Shown here: in pieces, positions 1 through 7,591 of the stretch
How the letters are laid out: every line of letters begins with the position of its first letter
Numbering within the stretch: position 1 is the stretch's first letter
Assembly: GCA_011364975.1 (NCBI GenBank)
Contig: RDOE01000025.1
Coordinates: 1-39,969, forward strand
DNA from: Promethearchaeota archaeon
GTDB taxonomy: Archaea > Asgardarchaeota > Lokiarchaeia > Sigyniarchaeales > SOKP01
DNA length: 39,969 nt
Reading direction: 5' to 3'
Position numbers and translations under genes: made by a program
Notes under the pieces: model-generated
Told to the model about the DNA's origin: nothing
Seen by the model: only the letters and a program-made list of their open reading frames with translations
Databases searched by the model: none

Positions 1-14
1 TCTCCTTTTGGCAT
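1..14 (-). CDS. Start of a gene running off the left edge (MPKG...)
   Basis: On the minus strand an ATG at 14-12 opens a frame reading Met-Pro-Lys-Gly before the window ends. A GAGG Shine-Dalgarno-like site lies at 26-23, eight bases upstream, which is what makes this start believable. The gene would be transcribed away from the EthD-like gene at 369, so the intervening region is a divergent promoter. Four codons say nothing about function. It could also be a chance ATG. Confidence 0.4.
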
Positions 15-44
15 ATTATTTTCCTCTTTTGTTTAATTTTTTTT

Positions 45-109
45 GAATAATTATTCTCTTTATATAATTATTATAAAATTAGCTATTTAAATATTATGAA
101 TAATTATTC
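45..109. repeat. Two identical palindromes GAATAATTATTC, probable operator pair
   Basis: The perfect 12-bp palindrome GAATAATTATTC occurs at 45-56 and again at 98-109. The copies start 53 bp apart, close to five helical turns, which would place both on the same face of the DNA. They sit upstream of the leftward start and in the divergent promoter region. A symmetric AT-rich site of this kind is what a dimeric helix-turn-helix repressor (TetR, MarR or similar) would bind. The bound protein is not identifiable here. Confidence 0.5.
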
Positions 110-217
110 GATATTCCATAATCTCACATTTACAATCTATTTAATAATTATAAGAAAGAGTAAACAAAATTCAAAGGTTGAGGGCTGAATTTAAGAGATA
201 TTGCTAAAGTAAGATAC

Positions 218-242
218 AATATTCGAATTTATTATGAATATT
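218..242. repeat. GAAT-type inverted repeat
   Basis: AATATTC at 218-224 is mirrored by GAATATT at 236-242 across an 11-bp spacer. It shares the GAAT/ATTC core with the palindromes at 45 and 98 and may be a weaker site for the same regulator. In DNA this AT-rich a 7-bp dyad can also arise by chance. Confidence 0.25.
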
Positions 243-290
243 GGTCTTATAAATTCTTTAAACTATAATACATAAATAAATTGTAATTAT

Positions 291-299
291 TTTATAAAT
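291..299 (+). promoter_or_regulatory. TATA-like box for the EthD-like gene
   Basis: TTTATAAAT at 291-299 matches the archaeal TATA consensus. Transcription would start about 25 bases downstream, near 320, leaving a leader of roughly 50 bases before the ATG at 369. Called by eye only. Confidence 0.4.
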
Positions 300-368
300 G
301 AGATAATCAATAATTAAAAATTAAATTAAAAAGAAGTAAATGCAAATTAAATTAGGAAGTTTTATGTC

Positions 369-1151
369 ATGATACGATTTGTTCATTTCTTTAATTATTC
401 AACAAAAGTTTCAATTGAGGACGGAGAAAAGTGGTATTTAGATGAGCATGTTCCTCGAACTAAGAGATTACCCGGTTTGATCGGTTATTTTTCTTGGAGA
501 TCTATCGATCCCGGTATACCTTTTCCTCACCCTGCTGCGCCTACACCTTTTGATCAATTTATACGTAGGAGTGAATTGGTTTTCAAGGATATTAAAGCAT
601 GGCGGAATGCAATGGAGTTTGATCAAGATATCTGGATTGCCTCTGAGGAAGAAATGCCAGGTTTCCGGGAATTTGAATGTATGTTACTCGAAGAGGAACC
701 CCAGTATGATCTCCTTAGAGATGCTCCTCCGCAACAATATAAATATATGACATTACCACTTTGGTGGCCAAATGGCAGACCTACTGTTGATTTAAACGCA
801 AATATATTTATAGATTCATATTGTATTCAATACAACCCTAAATATCCGGAAGATATTGGTGAAGATTGGTATCTTGGTCATCATACTCGAGAAGGAAAAC
901 AGCTGCCAGGAATGAAACACTACAAAACATGGAAGACCGCTCATGTTTCTGACGATTTAAAGAACCCGTTTTTAAAAGTTAACAAATGGTATCGTCTTAC
1001 CGAGCTGGGTATGAGCATTGAAGCATTCCATGCTACTATGGTAAACAAAGAAACACGGATAAGGTTTACACCATCTCCATTTGGTAATGTTATAGGCGGT
1101 TGGTTAAATATTGGGATTAAGTTAGAAGATGTGCAGGAATTTATAAAATAG
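369..1151 (+). CDS. Tandem EthD-like dimeric alpha/beta-barrel protein
   Basis: A 260-residue soluble protein built from two similar halves. The first half carries the EthD-type pattern around residues 17-40 (EDGEKWYLDEHVP, then KRLPGLIGY). The second repeats it around residues 160-185 (GEDWYLGHHT, then KQLPGMKHY). EthD-like proteins adopt a ferredoxin-like fold and normally dimerise into an alpha/beta barrel; a tandem copy would make that barrel from one chain. Family members act in degradation or monooxygenase pathways or have unknown roles, and no substrate can be inferred. The gene is expressed away from a leftward neighbour, with palindromic sites between them. The ATG at 369 is used; an ATG at 364 stops after two codons. 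Confidence 0.7.
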   Translation: MIRFVHFFNYSTKVSIEDGEKWYLDEHVPRTKRLPGLIGYFSWRSIDPGIPFPHPAAPTPFDQFIRRSELVFKDIKAWRNAMEFDQDIWIASEEEMPGFREFECMLLEEEPQYDLLRDAPPQQYKYMTLPLWWPNGRPTVDLNANIFIDSYCIQYNPKYPEDIGEDWYLGHHTREGKQLPGMKHYKTWKTAHVSDDLKNPFLKVNKWYRLTELGMSIEAFHATMVNKETRIRFTPSPFGNVIGGWLNIGIKLEDVQEFIK

Positions 1152-1292
1152 CTGAAAAGTGAAGTAGAAATAAAAACTGATTTGATTATATCATTTTTCA
1201 TGATCTTTAATCATTTACTCTTATAATTTAGCACTTAATCCTAATAGTATAACTATATTTCCTTTCATTCCTATAAAAGTTTTTAACAAAAA

Positions 1293-2069
1293 TTATGAAA
1301 AAAGTTCGATACAGATATCAGCTGATAGCCAAAAGAATTTTTCATAAAAGTCGACCGATCTCATTTTAAGACGACGATCCCATGTTAATCCACTAACATC
1401 ATCTCCACCAGCTAAAATATATCCTAATCTTACATTTCTAAATTGAGCTACAGCAAATAACGCAGCAGCTTCCATTTCTACTATTATGGCTCCTTCAGCT
1501 ATTCTTCTTTGTATTTTTCCATAAGTTTCACGGAAAAATCCATCAGTTGTCCATGTTTTGCCAACCTGATACTTTATTTTTTTTTTAAAAAGAAAAGATT
1601 GCATTTTTTCTACTATTTCAGAATCAGCTTTAATTTCTCTGAAGGGAGGGATATAGTGATAAGAAGTACCTTCATCTCTTATTGCTGATGTTGGTATGAT
1701 AAATTGGTTTGTTAATATTTCACTATCTAAAACACCACATGATCCAATTACGATAAATTTTCTACATCCTAATGCGATAGCTAATTCCAAGTTTCCCGCG
1801 GCGAAAGGAGCACCTAATCCAGGAGTTATGACTGCTAATCTTTTTCCGTTATGTAATAAACCATAAAGTGTAATAGGGGGAGTTATTGTTGATTCAATTC
1901 GAGCAATTTCTTCCAAAAATCCTTCCTTACTTAGTTGTTGTATCACATGATAATAAAATGGAAATATACAAATTTCTGGTACTTCTTTTTTTTCTATAAT
2001 TAAAGATGGATCTATAATCGCCTTTTTATTTGAATCAAATTCTAAAATAGGGTAATTTATTGATGACAT
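1293..2069 (-). CDS. Nucleoside phosphorylase (PNP/uridine phosphorylase superfamily)
   Basis: About 258 residues, the usual length for the PNP_UDP_1 family, which splits nucleosides with phosphate into base and ribose-1-phosphate in the cytoplasm. The family blocks are present in order: a GLGAPFAAGNLE segment, the phosphate-site loop IGSCGVLD, and the signature VEMEAAALFAVA followed by GGDDVSG. The VEMEAAALFAVA block is typical of the uridine-phosphorylase/hexameric PNP type, but base specificity cannot be fixed by eye. I place the start at ATG 2069. A TTG at 2093 would add eight basic residues (MKLRLKII) that look like leader, not protein. It is convergent with the EthD-like gene, with about 140 bases between their ends. 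Confidence 0.8.
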   Translation of the reverse strand: MSSINYPILEFDSNKKAIIDPSLIIEKKEVPEICIFPFYYHVIQQLSKEGFLEEIARIESTITPPITLYGLLHNGKRLAVITPGLGAPFAAGNLELAIALGCRKFIVIGSCGVLDSEILTNQFIIPTSAIRDEGTSYHYIPPFREIKADSEIVEKMQSFLFKKKIKYQVGKTWTTDGFFRETYGKIQRRIAEGAIIVEMEAAALFAVAQFRNVRLGYILAGGDDVSGLTWDRRLKMRSVDFYEKFFWLSADICIELFS

Positions 2070-2230
2070 AATTATCTTAAGACGTAATTTCAAAGTTTAC
2101 TAAATATATTTAATCTGAAAGTTATTAAAAATTAATGAATATGGAAGATTTTAAATGAGGTCTTTAAACTCATTTTTTAGCATATAGGAGAATTCTCCAT
2201 AGTTTAGATCGTAAATTAGATGAGTTAAAT

Positions 2231-2977
2231 TTATCTGTAAATGACAGAAGGAACCTCAATTTCAATAACTGTATAGTTTTCACTGCTCCATGATTCAATT
2301 ATTCCAGCCCAAACGGGACAGCTTTGGCTCCGAGGTCTTATATACACTTGAACCCAATCATGTGGGGCAATCATAACATGCCGTGATAATTCCATTTCCC
2401 AGAATTCTGATCGAAAAAGATAATGTTCTACGACCAAAATCTGAGGGGCATTATCAAAACTATCCCATATAATACTTTCGTTGATTCCGAATGATGGTTT
2501 ATTAATAGATAGATACGAAATGAATTCATCTCTCATACCAACAACTTCAGAAATATTTTTTGCGAACCAATCTATCACTTCTACAATCGCAGAACCTTTT
2601 ATCATCGCATTAGCATTACTAACTATAGCTTCAACTTCAATTATATTATTCAAGTGGGTTGAATTGGGATTAATGAACACTTCCAGAATTTTTTTATTTG
2701 GGTCATTATTCCATACTTTATATTCCAAATCAATTGTTTCATTTGTTTGCACTGTAATTGAAAGATTCTCTAATAGTCTAGAATTATAAATATTTATCTC
2801 TGCTAATAACCAAGCAGTGTGGTTTGGAAATGATTTAACGTAATTCGGGATGAAAGTGATGTTGGATTTATCCTTATTAACCGAAAGGAAGATAAATATT
2901 AAAGGAGCTAAAATTGAAGCTAACACAAATACAACTATGAAAAAAATGATGAAAAATTTCTTAGTTTGGAGTTTCAT
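2231..2977 (-). CDS. Membrane-anchored exported protein, function unknown
   Basis: 248 residues with one strongly hydrophobic segment at about residues 8-33 preceded by lysines, so an N-terminal anchor or uncleaved signal. The rest is predicted to face outside. It carries many Asn-X-Ser/Thr sequons (at least seven), consistent with an N-glycosylated archaeal surface protein. The C-terminal half is rich in Trp and Tyr and contains one Cys. No domain is recognised. It lies about 65 bases downstream of the glycyl radical enzyme on the same strand and could be read through from it, but nothing ties their functions. Confidence 0.6.
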   Translation of the reverse strand: MKLQTKKFFIIFFIVVFVLASILAPLIFIFLSVNKDKSNITFIPNYVKSFPNHTAWLLAEINIYNSRLLENLSITVQTNETIDLEYKVWNNDPNKKILEVFINPNSTHLNNIIEVEAIVSNANAMIKGSAIVEVIDWFAKNISEVVGMRDEFISYLSINKPSFGINESIIWDSFDNAPQILVVEHYLFRSEFWEMELSRHVMIAPHDWVQVYIRPRSQSCPVWAGIIESWSSENYTVIEIEVPSVIYR

Positions 2978-3042
2978 TGGTTAAAAATTTCCTCGTTTTG
3001 TACAAATAAACCAGAATCTCAAAATATAAAGTTTGTTGTTAT

Positions 3043-5439
3043 TTAGAAATTATGCTCTAATCTATCGATAATATCATTTTGAATGGGGGTTCCAAGATCA
3101 ACGAAGGTTGCATTATATCCCCCTACTTTAACTATCAAATCAGAATAGTTTTCAGGATGCAGCTGAGCATCCTTTAAAGTTTCTGTAGATACTACGTTAG
3201 GTTGTATTTGCATACCTCCTTTTTCAAAATAGCCTTTAAGAAGGAAAAATAATTTTTCGATTCCTTCTTCGGTATCAAGATTTTGAGGATGAATTCTTAC
3301 ATTTACCGCAACGCCATTGGTTGCATAATCATAATTCAATTTCGCTACAGAATTTAATATAGAAGTCAAACCATTTTTTTCCACTTTATTTACAGGGGAT
3401 AAACTATTTGAAATAGGTTCCATTGCTTTTCTACCATCAGCACTCGCTCTTGTAAAGAACCCTTCCATTACGTGGATTCCCATCGAATATGCTCCAGCAC
3501 TATATCTCCCTCCTCTTAAAGGTTTATATTTAGCTACTTCTTGAGTAAATAGATTCCATAACTCTACTGCAAATTTGTCTATTTCCTCCTTATCATTTCC
3601 CCATTTATCGTATTTATTCATTAATTTTTGTCTTAACTGATCATTACTTTCAAAATTTGAATTTAGAATCCCAATAAATTCACTAAGACTCATTTGCTTT
3701 TTTTCGAAGATTACCTTTTTAAGAATAAATAAAGAATCGACTAATGTCGCAAAACCATAACCAGTAATTGAAGAAAAGTTATATTTTGCTCCCCCACATA
3801 CATAATCTCTTCCGTTCTCTAGACATTTTTCTATGAACGCTGAGGTGAATGGGTGCTGAAAGAACTTCATTGCCTCCTGGTCCCCTATTTCTGCCAGTTT
3901 TACACATAGTTGAATATTATAGCTTAATTGCTCCTTAAAAGCATCAAAGAACTCATTAAATGTTCTGAACGAATTTGGTTCTCCTGTTTTTAATCCATCA
4001 AATCCTTTTGTTAAGTTACTGTATCCATTATTTAAGGTTAATTCTAAAACACCCGGTAAATTCATGAACATTCTACCAGTAGCAGAGAATGCATTCCCCT
4101 GTCCTGTAGGCTCAACGCATCCTATTATTACATAATCTCGAGCATCTTCTAATAAATATCCTGATTTGATTAATGCAGGTATTATAACATCATCATTATA
4201 AAAAGCAATTCCAGATGTTTGTCTAAAAACCCGTAATGCTTCCGTGAAGAACTCTTTTGGTGTATTTTTGTTAATCCTGACTGATAAATCTGTGGTAAAA
4301 ACTTTCAAATTTTTATACGCTTCTAAAAAGAGGTATGATAATTCATTAGTAATATCCTTTCCTTCTTTATTCACTCCCGATATGGTGATAGTTTGCGTAT
4401 TTTGCCCAAAAGCGTTAGCAACCATGGTAAAATCTGTAGGTAGAAGGGTCACATTCCAAGTTAATTTCAAATTTAACTCTTCTATGAGTTCTAAAGCAAA
4501 TTTTCGAGTTAGTCTTCCCCTTTTCAAATCATTTTGGTAATAGGGCCATAAAATCTGATCTAATCGTCCTAAAGCTAATACACTTCTTTGATAGATGATA
4601 TTTGCGATGTTTTGAGTGAACCAAATATATTGTATCGCTTCATAAAATGATTCGGGACATTCAAAACAAAATTTTTTCATCATCTCTCCAATAATTCTTA
4701 ATTCTTCTTTTCTGCTCGGATTTTGTTCCACGACTGCCATTTCAAAGGCAAGTTTCGAAAATCTATTAGCAAAATCAATAGCCCCTTGATAATATATTTT
4801 AACCGCTTCATAAAAATTAAATTTTTCGAGATAATCTGGATCTTCTTTATTAATTTTTAATTGAAGGATATTTGCTTTATCTATTATTCCCTTATATCCT
4901 AATTTCAAAAGCTTTTCATAACCAGCACTTAAATGACCTTCTGTAGTTCCAATATGGACAGCAATATTTGGTGCTAACGCTTCTAATTTGTTTGTTCCCT
5001 TTATTAGTTTTTTTTGCAATAATTTTTCTGTAATAATATCTCCGTCTAAGGATCTTCCTTTCCAAAATGAAATCATATCTAATATTTCATCTATTTCCTC
5101 GTCATTCACATAAAAGGGTTGTATCGCTCGCTTTGCTAATTTCTTATAGGTTATTTTTTTATCAAAACTATTATCATAACGTTGCAAATCAAGATTTATT
5201 TTTTCCCCTAGATTTTTGCTAGTTTCATTTCCTACTAGAAGTTCATGCTCTCTAATGAAAATGGTCATGTTTTTCAAAGTATGGGAAACAGCTTTGGCTC
5301 TCTTAATAATTTCAGGGTCATTAGGATACTTTTTATAAATTTCTGTAAAATATTTCATACGTTCTACACAGAGTTCATACTTACTTGATAAAAGATTCTG
5401 TTTTAGTTTTGTAGTTCTAGTTATTTCATTTTCACACAT
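3043..5439 (-). CDS. Glycyl radical enzyme, PFL/dehydratase/lyase superfamily
   Basis: 798 residues, the normal size for a glycyl radical enzyme. The catalytic cysteine loop reads IIGCVEPTGQGN with Cys441 as the thiyl-radical site and Glu443 behind it. The GCVEP form is that of the dehydratase, C-N lyase and decarboxylase branches; pyruvate formate-lyase itself has two adjacent cysteines. The C-terminal glycyl-radical loop reads VKVGGYNATFVDL with Gly774 as the radical carrier; Lys replaces the Arg usual in that motif. An N-terminal EGH...Y-LL-LG block (about 168-183) also fits. The substrate is unknown. Such enzymes need a radical-SAM activase; none is adjacent, and the nearest candidate is at 19055-19810. 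A TTG at 5442 would add one residue; I use ATG 5439. Oxygen-sensitive chemistry implies an anaerobe. Confidence 0.88.
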   Translation of the reverse strand: MCENEITRTTKLKQNLLSSKYELCVERMKYFTEIYKKYPNDPEIIKRAKAVSHTLKNMTIFIREHELLVGNETSKNLGEKINLDLQRYDNSFDKKITYKKLAKRAIQPFYVNDEEIDEILDMISFWKGRSLDGDIITEKLLQKKLIKGTNKLEALAPNIAVHIGTTEGHLSAGYEKLLKLGYKGIIDKANILQLKINKEDPDYLEKFNFYEAVKIYYQGAIDFANRFSKLAFEMAVVEQNPSRKEELRIIGEMMKKFCFECPESFYEAIQYIWFTQNIANIIYQRSVLALGRLDQILWPYYQNDLKRGRLTRKFALELIEELNLKLTWNVTLLPTDFTMVANAFGQNTQTITISGVNKEGKDITNELSYLFLEAYKNLKVFTTDLSVRINKNTPKEFFTEALRVFRQTSGIAFYNDDVIIPALIKSGYLLEDARDYVIIGCVEPTGQGNAFSATGRMFMNLPGVLELTLNNGYSNLTKGFDGLKTGEPNSFRTFNEFFDAFKEQLSYNIQLCVKLAEIGDQEAMKFFQHPFTSAFIEKCLENGRDYVCGGAKYNFSSITGYGFATLVDSLFILKKVIFEKKQMSLSEFIGILNSNFESNDQLRQKLMNKYDKWGNDKEEIDKFAVELWNLFTQEVAKYKPLRGGRYSAGAYSMGIHVMEGFFTRASADGRKAMEPISNSLSPVNKVEKNGLTSILNSVAKLNYDYATNGVAVNVRIHPQNLDTEEGIEKLFFLLKGYFEKGGMQIQPNVVSTETLKDAQLHPENYSDLIVKVGGYNATFVDLGTPIQNDIIDRLEHNF

Positions 5440-5606
5440 CAAGTTAGATATGGCACCGTAATGTCTATTCTATTATTCTTTTAATTGATATACAATTGTA
5501 AATAATATTGAATCGTATTTATTAAAATTTGATTAAGAAAATTATAAGTATTTATTTTATTACTACCAGTTAAAATTAATGAAATGATATTAACGAGAAC
5601 AAAATT

Positions 5607-6461
5607 ATGGAATTTGAAACAATAAATTTTGAATTAAGAGCGGATGGTATTGGAATAATAACACTAAATCGACCCGATAATTTAAATGCTTTATCCTTCC
5701 AAATGATCCAAGATTTACATGAGATTTTTGACCATCTTATGGTTAATTTGGACTGCAGAGTTGTAATCTTAAAAGCAAATGGTCGGGTATTTTGTGCTGG
5801 ATTAGATTTAAAAGAATCAACTATTCTTCAATCAAAAAAAAAGCCACCAGAACTTAAGGAAAAATTTTTCTTTATAGATGCTCCAGACAAAGACATTATT
5901 AAAGCGAAATTATATACTCAAATGCATACGAGTCAAATATTTATAAAAATGCGTAGAATTACCCAGCCAATAATAGCAATTATTAATGGTGCTGCTTCAG
6001 GAGTAGGTTTTGCACTTACATTATCTTCTGATATACGTATAGTAAGTAATAAAGCAAGATTTAATAATGCGTTTATAAATGTAGGATTTTCAGGATCCGA
6101 TTTAGGAAGTAGTTATCACCTCCCAAGACTTATCGGCATGTCAAGAGCTGCCGAAATAATGTACACAGGTCGTTTCATTAATGCCGAAGAAGCAGAAAAA
6201 ATAGGATTAGTCTCTCGAATCGTTGAAGAAGAAAAATTATTTGATTCTGCACTTGAGCTGGCAGAAGAGTTGCTAAAGAAAAGCCCTTTAGGGCTAAGAA
6301 TGACTAAGCAAGCCATTAATCTTAGCCTTGATTCTCCCAGCTTAGAAACACTTATTCAACTAGAGAACAGAGCGCAAATGCTTTGTTCAACATCTGAAGA
6401 TATGATGGAAGGGATTCAAGCATTTTTGGAAAAAAGAGAACCTCAATACCCCTTAAAATGA
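5607..6461 (+). CDS. Crotonase-superfamily protein, copy 1
   Basis: 284 residues with the full crotonase (enoyl-CoA hydratase/isomerase) fold signature. There is an N-terminal NRPDNLNAL, the first oxyanion-hole segment FCAGLDLKE (about 63-70), the second at about 128-136, and a C-terminal CoA-binding helix region. The two catalytic glutamates of classical enoyl-CoA hydratase are replaced: Ala136 and Phe156 stand at their places. An aspartate, Asp165 in GSDLG, lies near the position of the catalytic Asp of dienoyl-CoA isomerases. So a simple hydratase label is unsafe; isomerase, hydrolase or lyase chemistry on an acyl-CoA is more likely. It is transcribed divergently from the glycyl radical enzyme (about 165 bases apart) and followed by a paralogue. 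Confidence 0.85.
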   Translation: MEFETINFELRADGIGIITLNRPDNLNALSFQMIQDLHEIFDHLMVNLDCRVVILKANGRVFCAGLDLKESTILQSKKKPPELKEKFFFIDAPDKDIIKAKLYTQMHTSQIFIKMRRITQPIIAIINGAASGVGFALTLSSDIRIVSNKARFNNAFINVGFSGSDLGSSYHLPRLIGMSRAAEIMYTGRFINAEEAEKIGLVSRIVEEEKLFDSALELAEELLKKSPLGLRMTKQAINLSLDSPSLETLIQLENRAQMLCSTSEDMMEGIQAFLEKREPQYPLK

Positions 6462-6561
6462 GAATAGTAAATCAGAGAAGCGTAATTTAAAGCAACTCCA
6501 AAATTTTTTAACTAAATCTAAATTATTTTACAATAATTTTTATAACTATTAGTGGAATGCA

Positions 6562-7407
6562 ATGGACTTTAAAACAATTAAGTTTGAACTTAGAGATAAT
6601 GGAATTGGAATTATTTCGTTAAATCGACCAGAAAAATTGAATGCAATCAATTTTAAGATGGAAGAGGAGCTCCATTCTGTGCTAGATAGTTTAATCGCTA
6701 ATCTTGATTGCCGAGTGGTAATATTCAGAGGAGAAGGTCGGGCTTTTTGTGCTGGAACCGATCTTCAAGAGGGTTCTATATTAAATGTTAAAAAAGTGCC
6801 AGAAGGATATGAAAATATTTATTTTTTAGATGTTTCCGAAACATTAAAGAAAAAAATTTATCACCAATGGCATATTAGTCAAATTTTTGTTAAAATGCGT
6901 AAAATCTCGCAACCCATTATAGCCATAGTGCAAGGTGCTGCCGCAGGAGGAGGATTTGGATTTGCAATGGCCTCAGATTTTAGGATTGTTGCTGATGATG
7001 TTAAATTTATAAATGCTTCGATAAATATCGGTCTTACAGGGGCAGATGTCGGTGGAAGTTATTTCCTACCAAGATTAATTGGTTTATCAAGAGCAGCTGA
7101 AATTTTATATACAGGAAGAGAAGTTAACGCTGATGAGGCTATCGAAATTGGTTTAGCAATTAAAAAAGTATCAAAGGAGCAATTATTAAACACTGCATTA
7201 AACCTAGCTGAAAATTTATTAAAAAAAAGTCCTTTAGGGTTAAGATTAACGAAGCAAGCTATTAATCTTTCTATGGATGCTCCTAGTTTAGAAACTATTT
7301 TACAACTTGAAAACAATGGAATTGTACTATCTTTTTCTTCTAAAGATGTAAATGAAGCCTCTACAGCTTTTTTTCAAAAAAAAGAACCTAAATATCCCCT
7401 TAAATAA
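6562..7407 (+). CDS. Crotonase-superfamily protein, copy 2
   Basis: 281 residues, clearly a tandem paralogue of the preceding gene. Both share the opening DFKTIKFELR-like segment, a LPRLIGxSRAAEI block, a SPLGLR-TKQAINLS block and the ending EPKYPLK. Oxyanion-hole segments are FCAGTDLQE and GAAAGGGFGF. The hydratase glutamates are again absent (Gly133 and Ser153), while Asp162 in GADVG is kept in both copies. Conservation of the same non-canonical site in two diverged copies argues for a working, non-hydratase active site. The gap to copy 1 is 100 bases, so co-transcription is plausible. Substrate unknown; presumably an acyl-CoA. Confidence 0.85.
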   Translation: MDFKTIKFELRDNGIGIISLNRPEKLNAINFKMEEELHSVLDSLIANLDCRVVIFRGEGRAFCAGTDLQEGSILNVKKVPEGYENIYFLDVSETLKKKIYHQWHISQIFVKMRKISQPIIAIVQGAAAGGGFGFAMASDFRIVADDVKFINASINIGLTGADVGGSYFLPRLIGLSRAAEILYTGREVNADEAIEIGLAIKKVSKEQLLNTALNLAENLLKKSPLGLRLTKQAINLSMDAPSLETILQLENNGIVLSFSSKDVNEASTAFFQKKEPKYPLK

Positions 7408-7591
7408 ATAATTTGTATGAAAATATATTTGATGAAAATTAGAGTTTTTTAAGGTCTTGGTTATTTTAAAGGCTAATTTAAGCAATCTCATTTTGATCCG
7501 TATACATTGTTAGGTTTATAAGCAATGTGAATTAATATAATATTCAATATCTAGCAATAAAATCAAAAATAAAAAATACGGTTAACTAGAT

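Larger units (their letters stand above)
15..368. promoter_or_regulatory. Divergent intergenic region with palindromes
   Basis: This 354-base non-coding stretch separates the leftward start at 14 from the EthD-like gene at 369. It holds two identical 12-bp palindromes (45-56 and 98-109), a looser GAAT-type dyad (218-224 with 236-242) and a TATA-like box near 291-299. No credible open frame or tRNA was seen in it. Confidence 0.55.

Noticed and set aside
2153..2175. Hairpin AAATGAG/CTCATTT followed by T run as a terminator
   Set aside because: The T run lies on the plus strand while both flanking genes are read on the minus strand, so it would not end either transcript.
4244..4540. Open frames on the strand opposite the glycyl radical enzyme and other long genes
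   Set aside because: They have no domain, no ribosome site and lie wholly within strongly supported genes.
3043..5439. Labelling the glycyl radical enzyme as pyruvate formate-lyase
   Set aside because: It has a single cysteine in GCVEP where pyruvate formate-lyase has adjacent Cys-Cys, so that name would mislead.
5607..7407. Calling both crotonases enoyl-CoA hydratases
   Set aside because: Neither retains either catalytic glutamate, so only the superfamily is assigned.
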